Shown: one piece after another, positions 9,476 to 18,381 of the stretch
How the letters are laid out: the number at the start of each line of letters is the position of its first letter
Numbering within the stretch: the stretch's first letter is position 1
Position numbers and translations under genes: made by a program
Notes under the pieces: generated by a model
Seen by the model: the letters and a program-made list of their open reading frames with translations, nothing else
Told to the model about the DNA's origin: nothing
Database searches by the model: none
Source of the DNA: Chitinophaga sp. Cy-1792
GTDB taxonomy: Bacteria; Bacteroidota; Bacteroidia; Chitinophagales; Chitinophagaceae
Assembly (NCBI RefSeq): GCF_011752935.1
Contig: NZ_VWWO01000001.1
Location: forward strand, 1,860,001 to 1,924,000
Reading direction: 5' to 3'
DNA length: 64,000 nt

Positions 9476-9892
9476 TCACACAGCTGTTGATGTCTGAGCG
9501 CGATTAAATATAATCAGGAATATACAACAGGTAAATAGAAATCCAAATCCTATAAGCTGCGTGGTAATGGCTACATTCTGAATAATACTTGCGCAGCCAC
9601 AGTCACTGTCTGTATATATGTATAATGCCAGGTTATAAAGCAGGTAAAACAGTATTATGCCGGCAGAACCAATGAAAGACCATTTGTTTCGTTTGAATAT
9701 CAGGAACAGCATTGCCAGTATGTTTAACACCGGTAATGCAATTGCCAGCCATCCTACTGTGGCCACAGAAAAGAAATGGCTCATGCCAATTTTAGTAGCA
9801 ATCGCATCTTTGTGTTTGATATGTAGTATTGCCATAAATGCCAGCGCACATGCCAGCAGGGCAACTATTGCCTCCTTCAGAATTTTTTTCAT
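9476..9892 (-). CDS. MauE/DoxX-like redox-associated membrane protein
   Basis: A 138-residue protein with four predicted membrane helices (about residues 8-25, 42-68, 76-93, 107-129). A DCGC pair sits near residue 97-100 in the loop between helices 3 and 4. MauE-type proteins have a similar four-helix layout with a CGC motif and are thought to help disulfide formation or thiol redox of a partner protein. Its start overlaps the stop of the upstream lipoprotein gene by 4 nt (ATGA), indicating coupled translation. In this neighbourhood the natural candidate partners are the three two-cysteine peptides encoded just upstream; that link is inference. Confidence 0.6.
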   Translation of the reverse strand: MKKILKEAIVALLACALAFMAILHIKHKDAIATKIGMSHFFSVATVGWLAIALPVLNILAMLFLIFKRNKWSFIGSAGIILFYLLYNLALYIYTDSDCGCASIIQNVAITTQLIGFGFLFTCCIFLIIFNRAQTSTAV

Positions 9893-10992
9893 AGATCAGA
9901 TTTTATCAGGTATTTCACTATAATGCTTTTACGGTACATGACAGATACGACATTACCACTTACAGCAATGCTCATCGGAGGAAATTTATTATCCAGTTCC
10001 GGAATATAGAAGCTCTTCCTATATTTTCCGCCTGCTGAAAGGTCATAGATATCTACAGTAGGCACTTTGTCTGCATTTATGGAATTAAGCAGGAATAGCT
10101 GATTGCCATCTATACTGCTGCCAGGAAAGAAGGTTACATTAGGGGAGATTTCCTGGTGTTGTACTCCTGGCGCAATTTCTTTGTAATAGGCCTTAGGAGC
10201 GGGTGTCTGATCAACAGTCTTTGATGCATATCGGAACTCCCCGGTAGCCTTGTCGAAGGCTATAAAAAAGCCGGTAAATGAACAATGGAATACGACATAA
10301 TTTGAATTTGAAGCGGATATGAAATTACCGTCGTAGGCTAACTCAATTCCTGGTACTGAATCTTTAGTGCCAATAATTTCTTTCAGATCGTAATTATGTT
10401 TTATTGAATCTCCTGCAAATAAGTTCCTGATTATAAAGTTTGCATCTGCTGATTTTTCATTTGGCTGGAAGTGTATGGTGGTACTGTCTGTGAGGAACAT
10501 TGCTCTGAAAACGGCCGCACTCGCCGGGATGCTTCGGGTGCTGATTTGTTTGAAATCCGGCTGGTCAGTCGGGTTGCTTTCCCGGTGAAATATTTTTAAA
10601 CGCCTGTCACTAAAATCATAAAAGCGAAGATCGTTATTGATATATTCATAATTCATTATCTGGGTCCTTTTGTGCAGCGAAAAAGTGAACAGGGAACGCA
10701 GGTCTTTGGCAGACAAAAAATGTATTGTTCCATTTTTGAAATCGAGTGCTCCCATCAGGGTTGTATCTATTTGCTTGATACTTAAAAGAGAAGAAGAAGC
10801 AACCTCGGTACGGGAAACCTCTGCGAGGGTATCTGTATAGTTTCTGCTGAAATTCCACGTATATCCATCCTCTTTTGATTTATAGCTGATGGAAACTTTA
10901 CCTTTATAAAACTGGTAATTTTTGGAAGAATTGTTACAGCTGAGCATTAAAAGCCCCGCAAATAAGCATAGATATATGCTGAAAATTTTCAT
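9889..10992 (-). CDS. Propeller-like lipoprotein of the peptide cluster
   Basis: A 367-residue protein with a lipoprotein signal (MKIFSIYLCLFAGLLMLSCNNS, lipobox cysteine near 19). The rest is beta-rich with blade-like repeats such as DLRFYDFSDRRLKIF, GFFIAFDKATGEFRY, NQLFLLNSI and PTVDIYDLSAGGKYRKSF. This resembles the TolB-like six-bladed lipoproteins that accompany small NVEALA-type peptides in Bacteroides; the family assignment is by pattern only. It follows the third peptide gene after a strong hairpin, overlaps the MauE-like gene by 4 nt, and so is the first of three coupled downstream genes. No catalytic motif was recognised. Confidence 0.5.
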   Translation of the reverse strand: MKIFSIYLCLFAGLLMLSCNNSSKNYQFYKGKVSISYKSKEDGYTWNFSRNYTDTLAEVSRTEVASSSLLSIKQIDTTLMGALDFKNGTIHFLSAKDLRSLFTFSLHKRTQIMNYEYINNDLRFYDFSDRRLKIFHRESNPTDQPDFKQISTRSIPASAAVFRAMFLTDSTTIHFQPNEKSADANFIIRNLFAGDSIKHNYDLKEIIGTKDSVPGIELAYDGNFISASNSNYVVFHCSFTGFFIAFDKATGEFRYASKTVDQTPAPKAYYKEIAPGVQHQEISPNVTFFPGSSIDGNQLFLLNSINADKVPTVDIYDLSAGGKYRKSFYIPELDNKFPPMSIAVSGNVVSVMYRKSIIVKYLIKSDL

Positions 10993-11072
10993 AATGCTTG
11001 TCGGTTCATAGTTGTCGGAGTATAGCTTGTACTATTAATACTGGTAATTTTGTCCGACTGAAATAAAGAGGG

Positions 11073-11104
11073 ATTCGCTGCCAATACGAATATTGGCAGC
11101 GAAT
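11073..11104 (-). promoter_or_regulatory. Strong intercistronic hairpin with UUCG loop
   Basis: A perfect 14-bp stem (11073-11086 with 11091-11104). On the transcribed minus strand the loop is TTCG. It lies between the stop of the last peptide gene (11129) and the lipoprotein start (10992). No T-run follows directly, only CCCTCTTTATTT. It may act as a leaky terminator or as a 3' stabiliser that lets the peptide messages accumulate above the downstream genes. Confidence 0.7.
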
Positions 11105-11128
11105 AGGTATCTGTTCTAAAAGGAATAA

Positions 11129-11302
11129 TTATTGCCAATGAGGAACCCCGGTGGCATCAACTCTTGTACCGTCGTTGAATACTACCACACAAGTTTTGTC
11201 GTTAGTAGCATCACAGGTGGATTTACCTTCTCCGGCATCAGTAAATGAAAACAGTAGTGTGGCAACAAAAAGTGCACAAAATGAATAGACAATATTTTTC
11301 AT
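11129..11302 (-). CDS. Small secreted two-cysteine peptide, copy A
   Basis: A 57-residue peptide read from ATG at 11302 to TAA at 11129-11131. The first 20 residues are a signal-like hydrophobic segment (MKNIVYSFCALFVATLLF). FTDAGE follows, then TC, seven residues, C, then DGT, ATG-like ATG(V) and a tryptophan near the end. It shares with copies B and C: FT[DG]A[GD]E; T-C-[DN]-x-x-N-[DN]-x-x-C; D[GY]T six residues after the second cysteine; [AS]TG; and a late W. Likely exported, with one disulfide. It resembles NVEALA-type or DUF6520-type small proteins of Bacteroidota but lacks an NVEALA motif, so I leave the family open. Confidence 0.7.
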   Translation of the reverse strand: MKNIVYSFCALFVATLLFSFTDAGEGKSTCDATNDKTCVVVFNDGTRVDATGVPHWQ

Positions 11303-11376
11303 AATAATTTTTTTGTAAAGAGCAGTTGCGCTGTTATTTCCGGTAATATAGCTGTCGCTTTAAATGATGGCCAGAA

Positions 11377-11559
11377 TTACTTCTGCCATATCATATCGCC
11401 AGTCGAATAAATAGTGTAATCCGGCATGTGGACGGTACAACTTGAATTGTTGCTTTGATCGCAGGTCCAATGATATTGCTCACCTGCATCAGTAAAAGCG
11501 GAGGCTGCAAAACCTATGGTGATAATGACAGCCACTAACAATAATTTGCGGATTTTCAT
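11377..11559 (-). CDS. Small secreted two-cysteine peptide, copy B
   Basis: A 60-residue paralogue of the peptides on either side: signal segment MKIRKLLLVAVIITIGFAAS, then FTDAGE, four residues, TC-x7-C, DYT, STG and IWQK at the end. It differs from copies A and C in having Tyr instead of Gly in the D-x-T motif. It sits 27 nt downstream of copy C and 74 nt upstream of copy A, all on one strand. Function unknown; a small exported structural or signalling peptide is the simplest reading. Confidence 0.7.
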   Translation of the reverse strand: MKIRKLLLVAVIITIGFAASAFTDAGEQYHWTCDQSNNSSCTVHMPDYTIYSTGDMIWQK

Positions 11560-11586
11560 GATAAGTGTTCTGGGAGTGAAGTAATT

Positions 11587-11781
11587 TTAATTAGATGTCC
11601 ATGCACCTGTTGAATCAAGAATGGTAGTACCATCTTTAGCAGTAATTTTACATACATGGTCATTCACCTTATTGCAGGTGCCATAATTGTTTTCATCGGC
11701 ACCGGTAAATGAAGAAAATGAAATAACAGCCATAACAGCAATCAACGGAATAGTTATCCGCTTCAATAGTTTCTTAGACAT
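11587..11781 (-). CDS. Small secreted two-cysteine peptide, copy C
   Basis: A 64-residue paralogue. MSKKLLKRITIPLIAVMAV is the signal segment, SFTGADE replaces FTDAGE, then TC-x7-C, DGT, STG and a late tryptophan (AWTSN). It is the first of the three peptide genes and lies 94 nt downstream of the O-antigen-ligase-like gene. No TAnnTTTG element was found directly upstream, so it may be transcribed from further up. Function unknown. Confidence 0.7.
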   Translation of the reverse strand: MSKKLLKRITIPLIAVMAVISFSSFTGADENNYGTCNKVNDHVCKITAKDGTTILDSTGAWTSN

Positions 11782-11875
11782 AAGAAAAAGTTGGGTTGAG
11801 AAATATTTTGACGCTTAAAAATAATTGTGATCACGGCAAGATATTTACCGTATGGTATTATTTACTGAAAACTTA

Positions 11876-13732
11876 TCATGGTTGTAAAATCCGGGCTGCG
11901 GCTGATTTAATACTATCGACTTCTGCAGAAGGTACTTTTACTGGCATCTCTGTAATATACCTGGCAACTTTCCTGCAATTCAATGTATCCTTCATTTGAA
12001 GCAGGAGGTTCATTTCTTTATACTTTGGTATAAAGCGGGATGGCAGGTAATATCCCAGCCACTGATATACTTCCAGTGCTTTGTCGTATTGGCCTGTATT
12101 GTAATAAGCCTGCCCTAATTTTTCTATTGTTCTTTTACTGATGAAGTATTTGCGTGCCGATTCCAGTACTATGACAGCTTTGCTATTTGTGGCGCTATCC
12201 AGTAAAAGATTTTCACCATAACACGTCAGCAACTTTCCGTCAGCAGGTAACTCACGCTGCAGTTTTTCGTATTCTGCTGTGAGGGCAGGAGACGGAGACA
12301 GGTATTTTAACTTATCCCATTGATATTTGGCATGCATAGTGTACAAGGCGGAACCGGTGGTAAACAATAAAAGTAAGAAGGCTATCGTGAGAAGCAGATA
12401 GCTGAGAGCTGTGGATGTTAACTTTTTGAAGTTTGGTAAAGGTGTTCGCTTTTCTGATACACTAAAAACGAACGCAAAACAAAGGGCTAGCAGCAGCATA
12501 AATACATTGACATGGAAAGGATAGGAGGTGCAGCTGCTAATTAAAATAAGCGTAGTTGTCAGCTTTATCATTTTTACCTGTTGCTGGTATGCTTTGGATG
12601 AAGCTTTGTAAAAATTAAAGAGAAATACAACTACTACCAGCATTCCAGGGATACCTACTGTATTAAGTAATTGCAGAAATTCATTAAAAATAATGTAGCT
12701 CTCCCCTGAGCTTGCAATAGTTTGTGGTGATGAAGATCCATGTTCCAGAAAGTATTGTGCCTGCCATTGAGGATAGTACCAGGTAAATCGACCAACCCCG
12801 GTACCTGTCCACAAGTGCTCATATATATGAGCGCTTGCAATCTGCCACTTCATGACCCTTCCGTAGGCGGAAGCTGCCTTTAACATAAAAATGTAATAGC
12901 AGCCGGCTGATATTAATATTGTTAGAAATGAAAGAAGCAGACATTTTGATAGCCACGACAGTTTCTTGAAACAGACGTTTATAACAGGTGCATATCTTCC
13001 GGATATAATGATGGTTCCCAGTGCTGTCAGCAACAGCAATGCTGTCCTGCTTTTGCTGAGCGCTACCAATATACCTGCTGTAATTGCCAGGATGATATAT
13101 AATGAGTATACTGATATTTTAATTATCTTTTGATCCTTATATTTTTCCAGCAAACGTTGTCGTAGCAACCAGTCCATTATTGGTAAATGAACGACCAGGT
13201 ATATCGCATAGACGCCTGAATTTTGCAATGTTCCGGTTAACCACAAGCCGTCTGAAAAATTGACTTCTTCCATATTCAGCTGATATAACTGCCATAGGCC
13301 TTTGCCTAACTGGAATAGGAACATCCCGGCAAATAGGAGTATAACCAGGTTAAATATACCTGGTCCGGCTTTCTCAAGTAAAAAATATAGGAGAAAGAGG
13401 GTTGTGATAACGGAAAAATACTCATTGGCAAAGGAGTAATACGTACTGAATAGCAGCAGGCATGATAATACAGAGATTATTATCAGTAAAAACATGTTGG
13501 GGTAAAAGCCTGTACCAATCCTGAAATACCAGCCTGCGAGCATGATTAAAACCAGTGGATATATAGTATACAGGTAATAATGGTCCGTAATATAGAGTTC
13601 AAAGTTAAAGGAGAAGCAATAACGGATAGTAAAGAAGAGTATTGCTAATGTCCATGAAATAACAATGACACTGTTATTTAGTAGTTGAGCCCATTTACTG
13701 ACTGATTCTTTTCCTGGAATTGATAACGTCAT
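11876..13732 (-). CDS. O-antigen-ligase-family membrane protein with C-terminal TPR region
   Basis: A 618-residue protein with about ten to twelve membrane helices across residues 20-470. A large periplasmic loop near 300-345 contains GTGVGRFTWYYPQWQAQY, which matches the Wzy_C/O-antigen ligase signature. A soluble C-terminal part (about 490-618) has TPR-like helices such as ARKYFISKRTIEKLGQAYYNTGQYDKALEVYQWLGYYLP. Members polymerise or transfer lipid-linked glycans; some (PglL-like) transfer glycan to protein. Its position immediately upstream of three small secreted peptides suggests it could act on them, but no other glycan-assembly genes are nearby, so that remains conjecture. Confidence 0.7.
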   Translation of the reverse strand: MTLSIPGKESVSKWAQLLNNSVIVISWTLAILFFTIRYCFSFNFELYITDHYYLYTIYPLVLIMLAGWYFRIGTGFYPNMFLLIIISVLSCLLLFSTYYSFANEYFSVITTLFLLYFLLEKAGPGIFNLVILLFAGMFLFQLGKGLWQLYQLNMEEVNFSDGLWLTGTLQNSGVYAIYLVVHLPIMDWLLRQRLLEKYKDQKIIKISVYSLYIILAITAGILVALSKSRTALLLLTALGTIIISGRYAPVINVCFKKLSWLSKCLLLSFLTILISAGCYYIFMLKAASAYGRVMKWQIASAHIYEHLWTGTGVGRFTWYYPQWQAQYFLEHGSSSPQTIASSGESYIIFNEFLQLLNTVGIPGMLVVVVFLFNFYKASSKAYQQQVKMIKLTTTLILISSCTSYPFHVNVFMLLLALCFAFVFSVSEKRTPLPNFKKLTSTALSYLLLTIAFLLLLFTTGSALYTMHAKYQWDKLKYLSPSPALTAEYEKLQRELPADGKLLTCYGENLLLDSATNSKAVIVLESARKYFISKRTIEKLGQAYYNTGQYDKALEVYQWLGYYLPSRFIPKYKEMNLLLQMKDTLNCRKVARYITEMPVKVPSAEVDSIKSAAARILQP

Positions 13733-13933
13733 TAATGATTTTCCTTTTTCCCTTTGATTTAATTGCCGAGCTGTGAAAGTTTGTTTAATATGAACGTGCT
13801 AATGTAGGTGCTTTCACGGCAGGTGAACTTCCGGGAATTACCAGGAATATGACATGTAGGGGAATCTTGGAATAGGATTAATTATTGCTTTTTTGCGGGT
13901 TTTTCTTCCGGGAGCAGGTAGGGGTATAGTGGC

Positions 13934-14446
13934 TTAGAGGATTTTCCTGGGATGTTGTCCATCTGGCGTAAGCCATTTTTCATATACCAGCCGGGTGGCC
14001 GTATAGTCTTTGGAGCTGAGAAACGCCTGCATTCTCTTGTTGTTGGTAAGCGTATATCTGACCATACGTCTTATGCCCTTTTCTACATATTTTTTCTCCA
14101 GATCTTCGTTCATACTACGGTAGATGCCCATCCTCCGGTAATCAGGCGCTACATAGCCATCCGAAACGTATAAGGTGTCGCCGGTATAATCTTCAATGCG
14201 ACTTTCATCAGGATACTCGAGGTAGGCGAAAATGAAGCCTACTGGCTTGTCGCGGTCCCATGCGATGATACAGGTACCTTCGCAATCTTCCTGCATTTCT
14301 ATCACATGTTGCATGTAGTTCTCCGCAATATCTTCCCAGGCGGCGGTGCCCGGGAAGAATTCTTTTTCCGATAGATGCAGCTGGTGCAGCATTTCAGCCA
14401 TTACGTCGTAATAGTCGCGGATACGTATATGCGTTAATGTTATCAT
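13934..14446 (-). CDS. GNAT family N-acetyltransferase
   Basis: A 170-residue protein with the GNAT fold pattern: an N-terminal strand-helix (THIRIRDYYDVMAEML), then KPVGFIFAYLEY (beta4), then LYVSDGYVAPDYRRMGIYRSMNEDLEKKY, which is the acetyl-CoA binding motif A (R-x-M-G-I-Y in place of Q/RxxGxG/A), and a C-terminal YxKWL-type end. Its start overlaps the stop of the NRPS gene by 4 nt (ATGA), so the two are translationally coupled. It therefore probably acylates a product or precursor of that synthetase, or confers self-resistance to it. Substrate cannot be read from sequence. Confidence 0.8.
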   Translation of the reverse strand: MITLTHIRIRDYYDVMAEMLHQLHLSEKEFFPGTAAWEDIAENYMQHVIEMQEDCEGTCIIAWDRDKPVGFIFAYLEYPDESRIEDYTGDTLYVSDGYVAPDYRRMGIYRSMNEDLEKKYVEKGIRRMVRYTLTNNKRMQAFLSSKDYTATRLVYEKWLTPDGQHPRKIL

Positions 14447-17400
14447 TCGTAATCAGGTTTTATCGGGGAGCCTGTCCAGCTGGTGCCGGATTGCAGTTTT
14501 TCTCCTTTCATTACCAGTGATAAAGGTGCGAGGTTTACATCGTCGCCGATTTCGCTATCATAGAGAATGATGGTACGTGCGCCGATGCTGCTACGCTGGC
14601 CTATTTTTATCGGGCCTACTTTCATTACACGGTCTTCGAAGAGGTGCGTCTGCGGGCCGCTGTCGTCATTTAAAGCGGAATCGCTGCCGATTTCCACCAT
14701 ATCGAATTCGGTAATGTCGGTGGTGAACAACCATACGCGGCGGCCTGTTTTCACACCGAGGAAGCGCAGGAGTACCGGCAGCCATGGTGTGCCTTTCAGG
14801 TATTCCAGCAGGAATGGCACTGATAGCGCTTCGTAGGTGGAGGTGATCCCTTCACTGCGCCATACGGCGGATGTCCACATCGGGCTTTGTTTGGAATGGT
14901 AGACGCCTACCATGATCCATTTCAGCAGTACGGTGAAGAGGAATGCCGGTATACCGAGGAAAAACAGGTAATAGAACGGGAATTGTATGAGTATGTTCCC
15001 TATTGATTTCTGCGTTACCAGGTCATGCGCATAGGCGATGAAGAGTATACTGCAGCAGATCACCACTGTTTCCGGAATGAGTATACGGATAAATTCTGCG
15101 GTGGCTCTTGCGAGTTTACGCAGCATGGTTGGTGTGGTGGTGAGTTCCGGCGGGAAGAAGCGGCTTTCCTGTCTGCGTGGCAGGGCAATGGCCGGAGAGC
15201 CAAACCAGTCGCGGGCTTTGTCGGCAGCCATCTGCTCTTTTGATGGCGGTGTGGATAACACACCGATGAGCATATTTTCTGGCAGCTCATATCCTTGCGG
15301 GATGAGTGCACTGTTGCCGACGAAGCTGGTATTATGAATAATTGTTTTTGCGAGTGTCAGCTGCTGGGCCCTTACATCGGATTCTCCGAGTGTCACGGCA
15401 TCTGCAACGAAGGCGCCGTCGCCAATTTCCAGCAATGGATGTGTAACGCTGCTGGCGGTAGATACTTCAGTGTTTTTACCAATTTTAGCGCCGAGTGCAC
15501 GGAAGAGGGAGCTGATATAAACGGTTGCAAATATCGGGTGTATAACGATGAGTGACAGCGACATCAGCTGGTCAGCGAACCATTTGCGTACATAGAACGG
15601 GCTGTAGATCGGGTATATGCCCGGTTTGATACCCCATTGCAGTAATCTTGTAAGCACTACCGTTTGTGTGGTAAACAGCAGGATATACGTTAATGCCAGC
15701 ACCGGTGTGATCACCATGTAGTTGAAGTTATAGTCAGGCGCAGCATTATCCAGTCTGTTGATGGTAATGATGGTAGGCAGTAACGGTAACAGTACGGTGA
15801 ATGGGAATACCAGCAGGAACAGGGAGAATACAAGGCTGTATTTCAGGCGTCGGGCCATGGATACCGGCAGTGGCTGTGGCAGTTCGTTGATGGATTTTTT
15901 CTGTTTGAGCACGGCCGGACTTCCCTGCCATATTTCGCCTTCGCCGATGGTTTTTCCCTGCGGGAGATAGCTAAGGTCTGTCAGTTCACTCCAGTTGTCC
16001 ATGGTAGCACCGCCGGCAATTACTGCGCTGCTGCCGATATAGGCGTGGTCGCCGAGGTGGACTTTTCTGAGTTTGAGCATACCATCTTCTACCCATGCGT
16101 TGTTGATAACAGCCTGGGAGCTGATACTAACGTCGCTGCCTATACTTACGAGGTCTTCCGCACCGATGGTAACGGAGCCCAGCTGTGCATCTGCGGCTAT
16201 TTTAACGCCGAGGAAGCGCAGGTAGGTAGGGTAGAGTGGGGTACCTTGGAGGAATTGAGCAGGCATGAGTCGCTGCATGGTTTTAACGAACCACCAGCGG
16301 AAGTAGTAGGTTCCCCATAGCGGGTAGTCGCCTTCTTTCATTTTCCCCATGACCAGCCATTTAAAGATGATGATCAGCATGGTAAATACTGGCGGGAGCA
16401 GGCAGAACATACCCAGTGCGGTCATGATGCCGTAGCTGAGTTTGCCGGTATCTTCCACTACGTAGTAGTATCCGAGGTAAGGGAAGAATATCTGCATGGC
16501 AAAGAGGCCGAATATCAGCAGGAGGCTGATGGTTTGGGCCAGCCAGCAGAGCGTATGCCGGTACCAGGGTACTTTATTGAAGGAATGTTGTTTTGCTTTT
16601 CCTCCCTGTGGTGCGGAGGCCCAGGTATCTACCAGTGTTTGCAGCGGGCGGTGTATGTAGATATCTTTCAGGGATGCCTGTGGGATATCTGCTTCGCGGC
16701 GCAGGCGGGATACGAAGGCAGCTGCCAGCAGTGAGTGTCCGCCGAGGTCGGTGAAGAAATCTTCCTGGAGGTTGATGGTTTTGTCCGGGAAGACTTTTTC
16801 CAGTACGGCGATCACGCGATCGGGGAGTGGTGCGGTTGTATCTATTTTCAGTGGTTCGGCTACCTGTGCAAAAGCAGCAGGAACGGGGAGTGCCTTACGG
16901 TTGATTTTTCCACTTGGGAGCCGTGGCATATCGTCCAGTTCCATGATGACGCCGGGTACCATGTAGGTGGGCAGTGTTTGGGCCAGTTCCTGGCGCATAT
17001 CTGCCTCGGAAATGTTATTGCCGGCTTCTTTCACGACATAACCTACCAGCTGGTCCTGTTCGTTGCTGTCTTTACGTACGGCAACGGCGGCAGCGGAGAT
17101 ACCGGGGATATCGTTGAGTTTATTTTCTATTTCGCCGAGTTCGATACGGTATCCGCGGAGTTTGATCTGGTCATCGAGGCGGCCCTGGAAGTCGATGTTT
17201 CCGTTGGGCAGGATGATGGCAGCGTCACCGGTTTTGTATACACGATCTCCTGGGATAGCGTCCAGGGAGGCGGGTTTGTCCATGAATTTTTCTGCCGTAA
17301 GGTCTGGGCGGTCGATATAGCCCATTCCAACGCCGGGGCCGGTGATAACGAGTTCGCCGCGATCTCCGAGGGGGAGTATATTCATCTTATCATCGACTAC

Positions 17401-18381
17401 TGCCATGTTGTAGTTGGGCAGTGGGTGGCCGATGGTGATGGGATCTCCGGGGAGCAGGCGTGCGAAGGTGGCGCTGACGGTAGTTTCCGTAGGGCCGTAG
17501 CTGTTATAGAACTCGCGGGGTGGTTTTCCCCATCGTGCCAGTACCTGAGGGGTACAGGCTTCCCCGCCGGCGTTTACCAGGCGGATGGAGGGGATATCGT
17601 TGTCCATGATGGCGAGCAGACTCGGTACCGCGTGGAGAACGGTAATTTTTTCTTTTTTGAGTGTGTCGCTGAGTTCATCAATGGCTTTGGCGGTGGTAGC
17701 ATCAGCTACCCAGATGGTAGCGGCGGCGAAGTAGCTGAGCCATGTTTCTTCGCACCACATATCGAAGGATACGGAGAAGCCCTGGTATACTTTGTCGCTG
17801 CTCTGGATATTGAGCACAGTCTGTTCTGACCTGATGAGGTGGCAGATTTGTTTGTGCGTGATAGGTATTCCTTTAGGTTTACCGGTGCTGCCGGAGGTAT
17901 ACAGCACATAGGCGATATTATCCGGCGTGGCACCAGCAACCAACACAAAATGGTCGTTTGCGAGAGGTACCGGTGGTACGGTAAGTATGGTGGCATTGAG
18001 CTGGAGGGGTTCCTGGCTGAAGCAGGCGGCAGCCTTCACTTCTGACAGTACGCCTTCCACACGTTCTGCCGGCATTTCCCTGTCGAGGGGCACATATCCG
18101 GCGCCGGCCTTGACAATACCGAGGATGGCTACATGAAGTTCCACGCCTCTGGGCCACCAGACGCCAACGATGCTGCCAGGACCTATTCCCTGGGATTGCA
18201 ACATGGCGGCCACTGCATCACTCCAGTGATCCAGTTGTTTATAGGTAAAAGTCTGTTGTTGAAAGATGATAGCAGTATGATGCGGATGGTGCTGGACCGT
18301 GTTCGCAAACATTGCTGCTAAGGTTTCGGTATGAAGTAAATCCGGCCGCTGGGGTCCCATTACTATGCTATAACCATTCAT
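14443..18381 (-). CDS. Pls/PosA-family single-module non-ribosomal peptide synthetase
   Basis: About 1312 residues from ATG at 18381 (a TTG at 18408 is less likely). The adenylation domain spans 1-500 (YTSGSTGKPKG at 161-171, YGPTET at 295-300, GRLDDQIKLRGYRIE at 400-414, Lys492). The carrier domain is about 515-590, with the phosphopantetheine serine at 550 in GGHS. The remaining 720 residues alternate membrane helices with left-handed beta-helix hexapeptide stretches (ADAQLGSVTIGAEDLVSIG and similar). This A-T-membrane layout is that of epsilon-poly-lysine synthetase and relatives, which link one amino-acid type into a short homopolymer. There is no condensation or thioesterase domain. Specificity positions, aligned by eye to GrsA, read D M E H V A S V S K; Glu at the third position recalls A domains for basic residues. 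Polymer identity is unproven. Confidence 0.85.
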   Translation of the reverse strand: MNGYSIVMGPQRPDLLHTETLAAMFANTVQHHPHHTAIIFQQQTFTYKQLDHWSDAVAAMLQSQGIGPGSIVGVWWPRGVELHVAILGIVKAGAGYVPLDREMPAERVEGVLSEVKAAACFSQEPLQLNATILTVPPVPLANDHFVLVAGATPDNIAYVLYTSGSTGKPKGIPITHKQICHLIRSEQTVLNIQSSDKVYQGFSVSFDMWCEETWLSYFAAATIWVADATTAKAIDELSDTLKKEKITVLHAVPSLLAIMDNDIPSIRLVNAGGEACTPQVLARWGKPPREFYNSYGPTETTVSATFARLLPGDPITIGHPLPNYNMAVVDDKMNILPLGDRGELVITGPGVGMGYIDRPDLTAEKFMDKPASLDAIPGDRVYKTGDAAIILPNGNIDFQGRLDDQIKLRGYRIELGEIENKLNDIPGISAAAVAVRKDSNEQDQLVGYVVKEAGNNISEADMRQELAQTLPTYMVPGVIMELDDMPRLPSGKINRKALPVPAAFAQVAEPLKIDTTAPLPDRVIAVLEKVFPDKTINLQEDFFTDLGGHSLLAAAFVSRLRREADIPQASLKDIYIHRPLQTLVDTWASAPQGGKAKQHSFNKVPWYRHTLCWLAQTISLLLIFGLFAMQIFFPYLGYYYVVEDTGKLSYGIMTALGMFCLLPPVFTMLIIIFKWLVMGKMKEGDYPLWGTYYFRWWFVKTMQRLMPAQFLQGTPLYPTYLRFLGVKIAADAQLGSVTIGAEDLVSIGSDVSISSQAVINNAWVEDGMLKLRKVHLGDHAYIGSSAVIAGGATMDNWSELTDLSYLPQGKTIGEGEIWQGSPAVLKQKKSINELPQPLPVSMARRLKYSLVFSLFLLVFPFTVLLPLLPTIITINRLDNAAPDYNFNYMVITPVLALTYILLFTTQTVVLTRLLQWGIKPGIYPIYSPFYVRKWFADQLMSLSLIVIHPIFATVYISSLFRALGAKIGKNTEVSTASSVTHPLLEIGDGAFVADAVTLGESDVRAQQLTLAKTIIHNTSFVGNSALIPQGYELPENMLIGVLSTPPSKEQMAADKARDWFGSPAIALPRRQESRFFPPELTTTPTMLRKLARATAEFIRILIPETVVICCSILFIAYAHDLVTQKSIGNILIQFPFYYLFFLGIPAFLFTVLLKWIMVGVYHSKQSPMWTSAVWRSEGITSTYEALSVPFLLEYLKGTPWLPVLLRFLGVKTGRRVWLFTTDITEFDMVEIGSDSALNDDSGPQTHLFEDRVMKVGPIKIGQRSSIGARTIILYDSEIGDDVNLAPLSLVMKGEKLQSGTSWTGSPIKPDYE

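Noticed and set aside
16735-17829. Long 364-codon open frame antisense to the NRPS gene
   Set aside because: It runs inside strongly conserved adenylation-domain code on the other strand, has a Gly/Phe/Val-rich composition with no recognisable motif, and starts and ends inside the gene. It is a codon-bias shadow.
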